Part shown: one piece after another, positions 25,689 through 34,161 of the stretch | How positions within the stretch are numbered: position 1 is the stretch's first letter | Layout of the letters: each line of letters starts with the position of its first letter | Origin: Levilactobacillus wangkuiensis | GTDB taxonomy: Bacteria; Bacillota; Bacilli; Lactobacillales; Lactobacillaceae | Direction of reading: 5' to 3' | DNA: 64,000 nt | NCBI RefSeq assembly: GCF_016861605.1 | Contig: NZ_BOLM01000003.1 | Span: 186,001 to 250,000 of the forward strand | Made by a program: the position numbers and the translations under genes | The notes under the pieces: model-generated | The model's database searches: none | Seen by the model: only the letters and a program-made list of their open reading frames with translations | Told to the model about the DNA's origin: nothing

Positions 25689-26284
25689 CGACACTCCTCA
25701 AATAGATACCCCCAGTATACCGCAGTGGGAGACTGCCGGCCTTGAACCCTACGACGAATCGAATCGTGTGTCAGACTGATTCGTTGGGATTCACCCGTTT
25801 GGAGGATCAGTGCCAAGTCTTCTTCGGTGGGCGTTGCGGCCACGTGACCTGACACCGCCGTATCCCGGATGACCGTCAGCCGCTCTGTGGTGTTTAACGT
25901 TAGGTCGGCTCGTTGTGTTTGCCGATTTTCCAGGACCGCGGCGACGAACTCCTCCCCTACAATCACGGCGGCATAGTCGTGCGCTTCCAAGTCGGCGAGC
26001 ATTTCAGTGACTGATGTATTGGCGGAAACTGGGTTCATCACCGCCCCAATCCTCCAGATGGCCTGCGCCAAAATGGGCATTAACCCCGAGTTAGGGAGAC
26101 ACACGTAAACCACGTCGCCGTGACCCACGTTCAGACCGCGCAGTTGGTCATCAAGCTGGTCAACATCGGCCGCCAGTTTCGCACCGGTATACCACCGGTT
26201 GCGAGGGCCATCCCTGAGTATTTTTTCGTTAGCGTTTGCTTTTAATTGGGTGGTTAAGTTGAGCGTCAATTTTGACATGAGCAT
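25685..26284 (-). pseudogene. Truncated AMP-forming acyl-CoA synthetase (N-terminal fragment)
   Basis: 199 aa, against about 500 for the family. The N-terminal ANL-fold part is clear: YTGAKLAADVDQLDDQLRGLNVGHGDVVYVCLPNSG...LAQAIWRIGAVMNPVSANTSVTEMLADLEAHDYAAVIV. Where the P-loop TSGTTGKPKG should be, only EEDLALILQTGESQRISLTHDSI is found; the frame then drifts and stops. The adenylation core and C-terminal lid are absent, so catalysis is impossible. The RBS and start remain good, and the stop overlaps the glycerate kinase start, so it may now serve only as a leader cistron. Confidence 0.75.
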
Positions 26285-26546
26285 CCGTTCCTTTCCAGAA
26301 TAATTAAGATGTCTTTAGTTATAGCATTGGCCCCGCCATAACGTCCTGATTCTTTCTTAAAGGTAAACTGTGAATTTCTTAGATAGTCCTTTAACAATCG
26401 ATTATCAAAAAAAATAGGTCACGCTTTATTAGCAGTCGGTTATGGTAGGATTTATAAAATTCACAGGATGTTCACACAATTTTCAGAATTTATTAACATG
26501 CCTAGTTTATATCAGGCGTATATTGTAAGTGTTACATAGATAATTT
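26285..26546. other. Intergenic promoter region of the arylsulfotransferase gene
   Basis: AT-rich, with no ORF. A TAGATAAT-like -10 at about 26537-26543 is possible but has no convincing -35. The divergent acyl-CoA synthetase remnant starts at 26284. Confidence 0.4.
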
Positions 26547-26584
26547 GGGGGAGATTGGTCTTAGTGACCAGTCCCCCCTTTTTT
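26547..26584 (+). terminator. Terminator-like hairpin in the assT leader
   Basis: GGGGGAGATTGGTC pairs with GACCAGTCCCCC across a 5-nt loop, followed by TTTTTT. It lies between the likely promoter and the arylsulfotransferase RBS, so it is either an attenuator or a 5' stem-loop. Confidence 0.65.
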
Positions 26585-26611
26585 CGACAATTTTAGAAGG
26601 AGATGGCTCAT

Positions 26612-28342
26612 TTGCAATTCAAACACCCCCGGATGGTAACGCTCGCCGTTGCTTCCCTGGCAATTCTGACGGTCGGCCTAGCCGGTTGTTCTACTACCAA
26701 GAACTCGACCTCATCAGCAGCGAGTTACAAGATCAAGAACAACAAGGCCGTGTTGACGACCGCCCAAATCAAGAAGAATTTGGACACGAAGATCATCACG
26801 ACACGTCAAGACAGTCAGAAGAGTTTGACCGCAACCTATAAAGCAGCAGCGCAAAACAGCAAGTACACTCTGGACAGTCCCTACGTGAAGGTTAACCCGT
26901 ACGAGACGTCCCCACTGTCCGCCCTGGTGACATTTACCACCAGCGACGCCGAAAAGGTCAGCTACACGGTCGTGGGTAAGACGGACAAGACGTCCATCAC
27001 CAACACCGTTAACGGCGGCTACACCAAGACCCACCAGGTTCCCGTGGTTGGGCTGTACGCCGATTATAACAACACCGTTAAGATTACCGCTACCAACAAG
27101 GACGGTAAAACCAAGACTAAAACTTTAAAGATGCAAACGAGTGCCCTGCCAAAATATATCGAAGACGCAACGTTGACCACGAAAAACGTCGACAAGTCTA
27201 AGATGGAAATTGGCAAGAACAAGTTGACCATCATGAACCGGACCACCAAGCAACCCTTTGCGATTGACGCGGACGCTGCCGTGCGGTGGTACAGTACTGA
27301 CTACTCCCAACACACGATTGAACAGTGGACGGGCGGTCACATCATGATGCTGTCCAAGAAGGACGTCAACTCAGACGTTTACAACGATTTAATTGAAACC
27401 GACTACTTGGGCCGGGTCTACAAGGAATACAGTTTCGCCAACAACACCAGTAGTTCCGACAGTGCCAGCGTCAGCAAGGCTGCGGCCAAGGCCAACACTG
27501 AAACTACGGTCATTCACCATGACCTGGTTGAGCTGCCAAATCACAACTTCCTGGCCACCGTTTCCGACGGATCTAAGTACAAGGAAGACACCATGATCGA
27601 GGTTTCCCACAAGACTGGGAAGATCGTTAAGGTCATCGATATGAAGAAATTGATGCCTAAGGCCATGTACACCAAATTTGCCAAGGGTGCCGATGGTAAG
27701 GTCGACTGGCTGCACCAAAACGCCGTGGACTACGACAAGAATGACAAGTCCATCGTTATTTCTAGTCGGAACCAAGATCTCATCATGAAGATGGATTACA
27801 AGACCAGCCATATCAAATGGATCTACTCCGGTAAGAAGAAATCCACGTGGCCCAAGGCTTACCGCAAGTACCTGTTGACGCCAAAGAAGGGCACCATCAT
27901 CACCGGTGGCCAACACGGTATCTACCTGCTGAACAACGGCGGCAAGAACACGGCCAACAGCGAAGACTTCCTGCTGTACGACAACAACATCAACGTTACC
28001 AACGGGAATAAGCAGACTTCCGGGAAATACTCGCAGGCCGTTCAATACCACGTGGACGCCAAGAACATGACCATCAAGTCAACCTGGTCATGGGGTAAAT
28101 CCCTGGGTAAGGCCAACTTCACCTACGTGATCGGTTACGCCGAACGCCAAGCCAACGGCAACACGCTGATTGACTTCGGGTTCAAGAACAACGGGGCCGC
28201 AAGTAACGTGATCGAAGTGACCAAGGACGGCAAGCAGGTCTTCAACGTGACGATGAAGAGTGCGGCGGCTAAGGCTTATGCTTACCGGGCCTACCGCGTC
28301 CCATTCTACAGCTCCAGCTACCAGTTCGACGCTACACGCTAA
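26612..28342 (+). CDS. Arylsulfate sulfotransferase (AssT-like) lipoprotein
   Basis: About 576 aa. The probable start is TTG 26612: GAAGGAG abuts the ATG at 26603 but is well spaced (9 nt) for the TTG. Type II signal peptide with lipobox LAGC near residue 27, so the protein should be lipid-anchored outside. The beta-propeller arylsulfotransferase domain shows VIHHDLVELPNHNFLATVSD, DWLHQNAVDYDKNDKSIVISSRNQDLIMKMD, IITGGQHGIYLL and a terminal AYRAYRVPFYSSSYQ. AssT enzymes transfer sulfate between phenols without PAPS; lactobacillar homologues are mostly uncharacterised. Repeat A6 and a strong terminator follow. Confidence 0.85.
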   Translation: MQFKHPRMVTLAVASLAILTVGLAGCSTTKNSTSSAASYKIKNNKAVLTTAQIKKNLDTKIITTRQDSQKSLTATYKAAAQNSKYTLDSPYVKVNPYETSPLSALVTFTTSDAEKVSYTVVGKTDKTSITNTVNGGYTKTHQVPVVGLYADYNNTVKITATNKDGKTKTKTLKMQTSALPKYIEDATLTTKNVDKSKMEIGKNKLTIMNRTTKQPFAIDADAAVRWYSTDYSQHTIEQWTGGHIMMLSKKDVNSDVYNDLIETDYLGRVYKEYSFANNTSSSDSASVSKAAAKANTETTVIHHDLVELPNHNFLATVSDGSKYKEDTMIEVSHKTGKIVKVIDMKKLMPKAMYTKFAKGADGKVDWLHQNAVDYDKNDKSIVISSRNQDLIMKMDYKTSHIKWIYSGKKKSTWPKAYRKYLLTPKKGTIITGGQHGIYLLNNGGKNTANSEDFLLYDNNINVTNGNKQTSGKYSQAVQYHVDAKNMTIKSTWSWGKSLGKANFTYVIGYAERQANGNTLIDFGFKNNGAASNVIEVTKDGKQVFNVTMKSAAAKAYAYRAYRVPFYSSSYQFDATR

Positions 28343-28359
28343 TTGATTGTAGGCACTTC

Positions 28360-28540
28360 GCCTGCAGCGGTCAGGTCCGCCGAGCTGTGGGGCAACCCAC
28401 TAGAGCCAAAATTCGGTCTCTAGTGGCGGTTAGACGCCTCACTCAAACCGTGAGTCGTCCAACACGACCCGTGGCGTAAGGCCGGAAAATCACCGGTCTA
28501 ACGCCACTGTCACAGCACGACTCCCCTGACCGCCTCCGGC
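28360..28540 (+). repeat. Family A structured intergenic repeat, copy A6 (divergent)
   Basis: The terminal stem is GCAGCGGTCAGG...CCTGACCGCCTCCGGC. Hairpin 1 is CCACTAGAGCC...GGTCTCTAGTGG and hairpin 2 is GGCGTAAGGCCGG...CCGGTCTAACGCC. GAGCTGTG/CACAGC is kept. All stems differ in sequence from other copies yet remain paired. Sense orientation behind assT and before its terminator. Confidence 0.85.
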
Positions 28541-28596
28541 TACGCGCTGGCAACATTAGCTGAGGTCGAACTTGTACTTCACTTTAAATATTACGC

Positions 28597-28646
28597 AAAA
28601 CACCCGTAAGAACAGCCGATTTGGCAGTTCTTACGGGTGTTTTTTC
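28597..28646. terminator. Strong bidirectional terminator
   Basis: AAAACACCCGTAAGAAC pairs with GTTCTTACGGGTGTTTT, then T6 on the plus strand. Repeats A6 and A7 converge on it from both sides. Confidence 0.92.
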
Positions 28647-28699
28647 GTTTCAATTTTTATATAGCTCGCACCAAAACCTAAACCACTTAGCGTAACCAC

Positions 28700-28985
28700 G
28701 GGTTAAATCCGTGTCAGCCGCAGGGCTGGTGAAAATGGGCCACACTAGTGGATGTCAGTGACCAGAGGCGGGGCAAAATGCCCAGCTGTGTTGGTGGCCT
28801 TGGCTGGGGTTCTTTCTCAGCCTAGCCCACGGGACAACCTTTGCGACCGGTCTTCAGGCGCAAAGTTGAGGTGGAAGACCGCCCCTCAGGCTGGAACCGG
28901 CCCCATAGCAGGGCGTTTTGAACCCGCCGCCGGGAACGGACCCCACCGCGTTCCGGCCCAGTTTTCACCAGCCCGGAGGCGCAGA
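28700..28985 (-). repeat. Family A structured intergenic repeat, copy A7
   Basis: A full-length copy in minus orientation. The outer stem is GGGCTGGTGAAAA with TTTTCACCAGCCC, and both hairpins and the ACACAGC box are present. It ends 11 bp before the stop of the MDR oxidoreductase, in sense with that gene. Confidence 0.88.
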
Positions 28986-28995
28986 CAAAGACAAT

Positions 28996-29940
28996 TTAGT
29001 CGTTGTCGACGATGACTTGGCCTAACTCGCGGCTAGCCATCACGTATTCATGGGCCGCGCGGATATCCGCCAGCTTGAAGACCTTAGCAATTGGAATCGA
29101 CAAGTGATTATCATTGATCAGTTTGAACATTTCCGTTACCATCGCCGGGTCCACCTCAGTCGAGTCGAAGACCGTCAAGAACTTGCCAGCCAGCATGAAG
29201 GGGTTGAAGTTTTCCACAATCCATTCGCCAGACAACAAACCGATGACCGTGACCACGCCACCCTGCTTCAGGTGGCTGATGGAGTTCGTCAACGTGACCG
29301 TCCCGACCATGTCGATGATGCCATCAAATTGTTGGTCAGAATCTAACTGGTTATTGGTGTCAAGAACGGCAAAGTCTGCGCCATTCTCCTTCAAAGCGGC
29401 CAACATTTCTGGCCGTCTGCTAGTAGCCGTGACCGTCAACCCCAGGGTCTTCGCAAGTTGAACAACTGCCAAACCAACGGCGGTCGTGCCCCCACGAACC
29501 AATAGCGTTTGGCCGGTGTGAAGGGACAACGTCTTCAAAGCCCCAAAAGCCGTGTAGAAGTTTTCCGGATACTCGGCCAAGGTGACCCAGTCCCCGTCAA
29601 ACTCAACTGGGAACAGGTGGGCATCGTCGACCAGAGCGTATTCTTGGTAGCTACCATCGACTTCGCGGCCCAGGCCACCCATCATGGTCACAACCTTCTG
29701 ACCGACCTTAAATCCACTGTTTTTAGCCGGCACAGCAATCTCACCGACGGCCTCTACCCCGATGACCCGTGGAAATTTAACCGACGGCGAGCCGCCAGCC
29801 CGAGTCAGTGCTTCGTAGCGGTGCACGCCAAATGCGTGAATTCGCATGACGGAGTGGTCCGCCGTAACCTCTGGAATTGGCCGTTCAACTAAGTTCATGG
29901 CGGTAACGTCGCCGGGTTTATCAATCACAATTGCGCGCAT
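28996..29940 (-). CDS. NAD(P)-dependent oxidoreductase, MDR quinone-reductase type (zinc-free)
   Basis: 314 aa from ATG 29940 (GGAG 9 nt upstream). Medium-chain dehydrogenase fold: GroES-like N-terminal domain, then a Rossmann domain with VRGGTTAVGLAVVQLAKTLG (AxGxVG-type loop) and ATSRRPEMLAALKENGADFAVLD. The zinc ligands of alcohol dehydrogenases are absent (FGVHRYEALTR and VIGVEAVG in place of Cys and GHE), placing it with quinone oxidoreductases. Likely NADPH-dependent reduction of quinones or enones. It is divergent from a MerR gene, and its promoter has the 19-bp spacer with a dyad typical of MerR activation. Confidence 0.88.
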   Translation of the reverse strand: MRAIVIDKPGDVTAMNLVERPIPEVTADHSVMRIHAFGVHRYEALTRAGGSPSVKFPRVIGVEAVGEIAVPAKNSGFKVGQKVVTMMGGLGREVDGSYQEYALVDDAHLFPVEFDGDWVTLAEYPENFYTAFGALKTLSLHTGQTLLVRGGTTAVGLAVVQLAKTLGLTVTATSRRPEMLAALKENGADFAVLDTNNQLDSDQQFDGIIDMVGTVTLTNSISHLKQGGVVTVIGLLSGEWIVENFNPFMLAGKFLTVFDSTEVDPAMVTEMFKLINDNHLSIPIAKVFKLADIRAAHEYVMASRELGQVIVDND

Positions 29941-29985
29941 AATTAAAATCTCCATTCATTTTTGATTTGCTTAATCAACACGCTT

Positions 29986-30016
29986 AGTATAGAGTGTGAC
30001 GTAACGTTACAGTCAA
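29986..30016 (-). promoter_or_regulatory. MerR-type promoter/operator
   Basis: Reading on the minus strand: TTGACT (-35), exactly 19 bp, TATACT (-10). The spacer carries the palindrome GTAACGTTAC (30001-30010). This over-long spacer is the hallmark of promoters that MerR proteins activate by DNA untwisting. Confidence 0.85.
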
Positions 30017-30037
30017 GAAATTAATTGGGGTGAATTC

Positions 30038-30844
30038 ATGTTAACCATTCAAAAATTTGCAGAACTGGCCGGAACGACGCGGCGAACGCTCATTTTCTAC
30101 GACCAAAAGGACCTGTTTCACCCAAAAAAGGTCGCGGAAAATGGCTACCGGTTCTATGATTACGACCAACTGTACACGGTCACGTTCATTTTAGGATTAC
30201 GCCAACTCGGCCTCTCCATTTCAGAAATCAAGTCCCTGAACGCCAGCCATTCATCGGCGTCGCTAAACACGAACCTGAAGTCCGTGCTGGGCCAGATCAA
30301 CCAGCAAATCGATAACCTGACACTGCTTAGGGAGACCCTGACGACGCGTTTTGACCAACCAGCACCCGCGGACGCGCTCCCGCAAAACCGGCCATTCACG
30401 GCCACGGAGACCGCCACTTTATTCTGCCGGTCCCGCCAATCCGTCGCCTGCACAGAAAAGGAAATCGCCGAAATCTACGCCGACTTTTACCAGCAACTGG
30501 GCAAGCTCAAGCTGGTCAATCGCCAGGATTCAGGTTTCCTAACGCAGCTCCCCGGTAGCGATGCCAACGGCTACCCGACCGCCTCATTCTGTATTCTCAA
30601 GGCCGTGGCCGCCCGCACCAACACCCAGGACCTGCCACTCCTTAAGAAGCCCGCGGGACAATACGTCGGCATCGACACCACGAATGATACCAAGCACATC
30701 TGTCTGGCGTTGACCATCTTAGCTAACTACATTCAAAAAAATCAGCTAAAAATTGACGACCAGCTGTGGCAAATGAACCTGGACGAATCCTTCACCAGCA
30801 AGGGATCCTCCAACCTAGTTCGGCTGCAGTATCAACTACTTTAG
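30038..30844 (+). CDS. MerR family regulator with GyrI-like effector domain
   Basis: 268 aa. N-terminal HTH: TIQKFAELAGTTRRTLIFYDQKDLFHPKKVAENGYRFYDYDQL; a dimerisation coiled coil at about 80-110; and a C-terminal domain of about 130 residues resembling GyrI/BmrR ligand-binding domains (KKPAGQYVGIDTTNDTKHICLALTILANYI). The start at 30038 has GGGGTG 5 nt upstream. It is divergent from the MDR oxidoreductase and most likely activates it in response to a small hydrophobic or electrophilic ligand. Confidence 0.88.
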   Translation: MLTIQKFAELAGTTRRTLIFYDQKDLFHPKKVAENGYRFYDYDQLYTVTFILGLRQLGLSISEIKSLNASHSSASLNTNLKSVLGQINQQIDNLTLLRETLTTRFDQPAPADALPQNRPFTATETATLFCRSRQSVACTEKEIAEIYADFYQQLGKLKLVNRQDSGFLTQLPGSDANGYPTASFCILKAVAARTNTQDLPLLKKPAGQYVGIDTTNDTKHICLALTILANYIQKNQLKIDDQLWQMNLDESFTSKGSSNLVRLQYQLL

Positions 30845-30870
30845 CCGGCCGGTCTATCTCCTAAAACAAC

Positions 30871-30920
30871 AAAAACTGTGATTGACCAGTCAGACGACTT
30901 GGACAATTCGCAGTTTTTTT
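30871..30920. terminator. Bidirectional intrinsic terminator
   Basis: AAAAACTG...CAGTTTTTTT with further internal pairing (ATTG/CAAT). Lies between the convergent MerR and DUF1275 genes. Confidence 0.8.
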
Positions 30921-30943
30921 AATCTAATAATTTCAAGGCTGCT

Positions 30944-31609
30944 TTAGTGTTTCCACTTGCGACGATGATTTTGCTGATACTGCCAGAAAATCAAACCAGC
31001 GAGCAATAGGATTGGAACTAAGACCGTGTAACCCGCCAATATCTTGCTAAAAGCCGCCACCAGAACCGCACCCAGGGCAAAGCTCCCCATCACCGCCAAG
31101 CTGTTCTTAGCGTGTTGTCGCGCATCACGGTCCCGAAAACGGCTCGCCGCCAGTAGCGTTGTCGCCATGTCCCGCGGATTTCTACTGGGCAAAAGCTCCC
31201 GGAACCCCTCGAGTTCTACGGCCGCGGCCAATGACAGCAGGGCTGTCGCCACCCAGTTAGGCACCACGTCGGTCGTTGCCAGAACCACGATTAGCACACC
31301 AAACTCCAGCCACAGGGCCACATTTTGACTATCCCACTGTCGCTTGGCCAACAGGTGCTGCAGGCCTTGAACCAGGCCGATCCCGATGCCAAAGGCCAGT
31401 AACGCGGTTAAATAGCGGCCCATCTCAGCTAGTTGGAGGTGGCCAAAGTTTAGCCCCAACAACAATAAATTCCCGGTTTGAAAGCCCGCAAAGACCGCCC
31501 CGTGTTCCAGGTAGGTATAGGCGTCTAACGCGCCGACAACGGCCGTCAAGCCGCTCCCCAATAACAGCTCCTCATGAGCTGGAAAACCAGTCTGTCTCAA
31601 AGTTGTCAC
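30944..31609 (-). CDS. DUF1275 (YoaK) family membrane protein
   Basis: 221 aa, six predicted helices. Family features: LTAVVGALDAYTYLEHGAVFAGFQTGNLLLLGL (the GxxDAxxY...FxxxQTGN signature, residues about 20-52), then RDMATTLLAASRFRD, and a C-terminal GSFALGAVLVAAF helix with a basic tail. Function unknown for the family. Start: the GTG at 31609 is very close to GGAGAG; the TTG at 31600 is spaced better, so the protein may be 218 aa. Confidence 0.85.
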   Translation of the reverse strand: MTTLRQTGFPAHEELLLGSGLTAVVGALDAYTYLEHGAVFAGFQTGNLLLLGLNFGHLQLAEMGRYLTALLAFGIGIGLVQGLQHLLAKRQWDSQNVALWLEFGVLIVVLATTDVVPNWVATALLSLAAAVELEGFRELLPSRNPRDMATTLLAASRFRDRDARQHAKNSLAVMGSFALGAVLVAAFSKILAGYTVLVPILLLAGLIFWQYQQNHRRKWKH

Positions 31610-31673
31610 CTCTCCGAAAAATTTCGTCTTTTCAGTATAGGTGAAATTGTTTAAGATTTTCCAAGGACGCTCA

Positions 31674-31712
31674 AAAGCCCCACCGACCTTAAGCGTTCAG
31701 GTCAAGTGGGAC
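31674..31712 (-). terminator. Intrinsic terminator of the nucleoside hydrolase gene
   Basis: CCCACTTGACCT/AGGTCGGTGGG with GCTTTTG on the minus strand, 15 bp past the stop. Confidence 0.75.
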
Positions 31713-31726
31713 AAGGGATTTTCCGG

Positions 31727-32659
31727 CTAGTTAAATGTTTCTAAAGACGTCATGATCAACCGGATAAAGGCGTCACGGTCAATCTGTAACAGGACGTCGG
31801 TATTCTTCGGCTTACCTGTCAATTCATAGTAATCGCAAACCGTTTCGCCACGAACCAGTTCGCCCTGCGTTTCCACATCCACGTTCATCAATTCGCTCTC
31901 AAACATGTCGGGGTGCAGCAACCAAGCAATCGTGCAGGGATCATGGAGTGGCGCGCCCTTGAACCCCCATTTAGGATTCTCGTGGTACAGCTCAAAGAAA
32001 TTCAGGAGGCCGTAAAAGGCATGGGCCACGGGATTATCAATCTTGCCAACGGCTTCGATTTCCGGTTTGAGAATCTGGGCCTGATGGGTCACATTCAGTG
32101 GCGCCATCGTCAGTGGAATCCCCGCATTCAAGACAATCTTGGCCGCTTCGGGATCCACGTAAATGTTGAATTCAACCGATGGCGTCCAGTTGCCCAGGCC
32201 CATCGCCCCACCCATGAAGACGATGCGGTCGATTTTAGCCTTCAGCTCGGGATAGACGCGCAGGAACAGCGCCATATTGGTCATCGGCCCGGTCACCACC
32301 ATCGTGACAGGCGTGGTGCTTGCCCGCAAGGTCTGGGCCATCAGTTCAATCGCCGTCATGTCCTGCACCGCAAAATCGGGGTCTGGCAGCTCAGCCCCGT
32401 CCAGCCCACTCTTGCCATGGACATTACCGGCCGTTTCCAGCGGCTTTAGCAGCGGTGTCCGATTGCCACCAGCCACTGGGATCTCCTGGTGGTGCATCAG
32501 CGTTAACAGCCGCATCGCATTGTTTAGCGTCTTCTCCGGTGTCTGGTTGCCGGCGGACGTGGTCACGGCTAGTAGGTCGATCTCTGGGTTGGCAATCGCC
32601 AGCATCATGGCCAGCGCATCGTCGTGGCCGGGGTCGCAGTCTAAAATAATCTTCGTCAT
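31727..32659 (-). CDS. Inosine/uridine-preferring nucleoside hydrolase
   Basis: 310 aa from ATG 32659 (GGGAG 8 nt upstream). The calcium- and ribose-binding N-terminus ILDCDPGHDDALAMML is diagnostic. Also present are the mid motif VVTGPMTNMALFL, VFMGGAMGLGNWTPSVEFNIYVDPEAAKIV, and the C-terminal catalytic HDPCTIAWLL. It hydrolyses ribonucleosides to base and ribose in the cytoplasm for salvage and carbon. A dyad TGGTAG-n6-CTACCA with central CG lies 46 bp upstream of the start and could bind CcpA or the LacI-family regulator encoded about 500 bp further on. Confidence 0.92.
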   Translation of the reverse strand: MTKIILDCDPGHDDALAMMLAIANPEIDLLAVTTSAGNQTPEKTLNNAMRLLTLMHHQEIPVAGGNRTPLLKPLETAGNVHGKSGLDGAELPDPDFAVQDMTAIELMAQTLRASTTPVTMVVTGPMTNMALFLRVYPELKAKIDRIVFMGGAMGLGNWTPSVEFNIYVDPEAAKIVLNAGIPLTMAPLNVTHQAQILKPEIEAVGKIDNPVAHAFYGLLNFFELYHENPKWGFKGAPLHDPCTIAWLLHPDMFESELMNVDVETQGELVRGETVCDYYELTGKPKNTDVLLQIDRDAFIRLIMTSLETFN

Positions 32660-32704
32660 TTGTAAAACTCCCATCCTCATCGTTACTCTCATTCTAAACG
32701 AAAA

Positions 32705-32722
32705 TGGTAGCGCTTTCTACCA
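32705..32722. promoter_or_regulatory. LacI/CcpA-type operator candidate upstream of nucleoside hydrolase
   Basis: TGGTAGCGCTTTCTACCA is an 18-bp dyad whose centre (GCGCTTTC) resembles cre and LacI-family operators. Confidence 0.5.
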
Positions 32723-32727
32723 ACGAC

Positions 32728-32766
32728 AAAAAAATTCTCGCCATTGCCTACGCAATCGACGAGAAT
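32728..32766 (-). terminator. Intrinsic terminator of tRNA-Gln
   Basis: ATTCTCG...ATTGC-GTA-GGCAAT...CGAGAAT with T7 on the minus strand. Confidence 0.88.
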
Positions 32767-32780
32767 CCACATACTTCTAA

Positions 32781-32852
32781 TTGGGCTAGCTGGGTTCGAA
32801 CCAGCGCATGACAGGATCAAAACCTGTTGCCTTACCACTTGGCTATAGCCCA
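32781..32852 (-). tRNA. trnQ: tRNA-Gln (anticodon TTG)
   Basis: On the minus strand the acceptor stem TGGGCTA pairs with TAGCCCA. The D-arm is AGCCAAGTGGTAAGGC, the anticodon stem ACAGG/CCTGT encloses the loop TTTTGAT with anticodon TTG, and the T-arm is GCTGGTTCGAACCCAGC. The 72 nt include an A at the discriminator position. CCA is not encoded. A terminator follows directly. Confidence 0.95.
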
Positions 32853-33183
32853 AGAATTAAGTCATCACTGACCCAACAGAAATAAATTTTATCATTAAGT
32901 AGGGGGGTAGCGCAACCCCTTTTTTGAATTTTTTGTCGGATGAATAGTTGCGTCCTTACCAGTAAACCGCTAACATTACCGTAGACACTATGTTTGGTTG
33001 GCTTAATTGGTCGTAAAAAAGACGACTTTCTTTAGAATAAATTAGCACCCACTACTAGTTCTACTTGTGCATTATTCTACAATAAGTCGTTGCTGCAAGT
33101 CCCCCAAAAACTAGCCACCATCGAATTACTATTTCTATTCTTAATATTAATAATCAATTATTAATTACAAGAGGTGAACACAT
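32853..33183. other. Intergenic region between tRNA-Gln and the LacI gene
   Basis: No gene. For the tRNA (minus strand), TTGCGC and TAAAAT (32886-32891) with an 18-bp spacer are a plausible promoter. On the plus strand GGGGT-AGCGC-AACCCC followed by T6 at about 32904-32925 resembles a small terminator without an upstream gene. The rest is AT-rich. Confidence 0.45.
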
Positions 33184-34161
33184 TTGACAGGAAAAGTCAC
33201 CATTAAGGATGTGGCCAAAGCGGCCGGTGTTTCCGAAGCCACCGTTTCTCGGGCACTGAGCCACAATCCCCGAGTCAAGCGCGATACGCGCCAAAAGGTT
33301 CAGAACATCGCCAGCAATCTAGGCTATCATCCTAACGGTCTGGCCCGCAGCATTCGGGTCCAGCAAACGCACACGTTAGGCGTTATCATCCCCGACATCT
33401 TAAACCCCTTCTTCACCCACCTAAGCCGCGCAATCGAAGACGCGGCTTCCCGGTCCGGCTATGACGTGGTGCTGGTCAACACCGATGAAAGCCTCGCCAA
33501 GGAGGCCAGTGCCCTGAATCTCCTCCTGGAGAAACAGGTCGACGGAATTATCATTACCAGTGCCGGTGGTCCCACCGACTACGCCGCCATTCTCGGCAGT
33601 ACCCCCGCCGTATTTGTCGACCGGATGCCACCTAACGTCCAAGATACCCCGTACGACCGGGTGTTGGTCGACAACGTTCAGGGCACCCAAGCCATCGTGA
33701 CCCGGCTGATTCAACAAGGCGCCCAACGCGTGGGCATTATTAATAGCGCGGTCTCCTTCACGGCTAGTGAACGGTTGACCGGTTATCAAAGGGCCCTCAC
33801 CGCGGCCGGTCAAGAACCCGATGCCGCCATTGAGGCCACCGCTCGCGAAGATAATAGTAATGTGCAACAGATGACCCGCCAATTATTAATTAATCAAAAA
33901 TGTGACGGCTTATTCGTTGGCGACAACACCATCATGGAAGAGGTACTTCGCAAGCTCCCAGACCTGAATCTGCCCCATCTCCAATTGGGGGGCTTCGATG
34001 ACCAGGACTGGTTTGACTTTCTGCCACAGCCCATCGTCACGGCCAAGCAACCCATCGCCGAACTGGGACAGACCGCTATCGACCGGCTCCTCGCCAAGAT
34101 TGAGGACCCCGACCTCTTACCCAAAGAGATTCGGCTGTCCGCCACCACTATTTCACGCTAG
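33184..34161 (+). CDS. LacI family transcriptional regulator
   Basis: 325 aa, complete. TTG start with GAGGTG 7 nt upstream. N-terminal HTH and hinge: VTIKDVAKAAGVSEATVSRALSHNPRVKRDTRQKVQNIASNLGYHPNGLARSI. A periplasmic-binding-protein-like sensor follows (LGVIIPDILNPFFTHLSRAIEDAASRSGYDVVLVNTDE, VDGIIITSAGG, VDRMPP, LQLGGFDDQDWFD). The effector is probably a sugar or nucleoside. The nearest metabolic gene is the nucleoside hydrolase, whose upstream dyad may be its target; this is inference. The 3' end overlaps the convergent pentapeptide gene by 9 bp. Confidence 0.9.
   Translation: MTGKVTIKDVAKAAGVSEATVSRALSHNPRVKRDTRQKVQNIASNLGYHPNGLARSIRVQQTHTLGVIIPDILNPFFTHLSRAIEDAASRSGYDVVLVNTDESLAKEASALNLLLEKQVDGIIITSAGGPTDYAAILGSTPAVFVDRMPPNVQDTPYDRVLVDNVQGTQAIVTRLIQQGAQRVGIINSAVSFTASERLTGYQRALTAAGQEPDAAIEATAREDNSNVQQMTRQLLINQKCDGLFVGDNTIMEEVLRKLPDLNLPHLQLGGFDDQDWFDFLPQPIVTAKQPIAELGQTAIDRLLAKIEDPDLLPKEIRLSATTISR

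Noticed and set aside
27389-28051. 220-codon minus-strand open frame
   Set aside because: Shadow of the arylsulfotransferase gene, whose plus-strand reading has a lipobox and family motifs.
32904-32925. Plus-strand terminator-like hairpin near tRNA-Gln
   Set aside because: No plus-strand transcript is expected to enter it. The bases also overlap the likely tRNA promoter, so function is doubtful.
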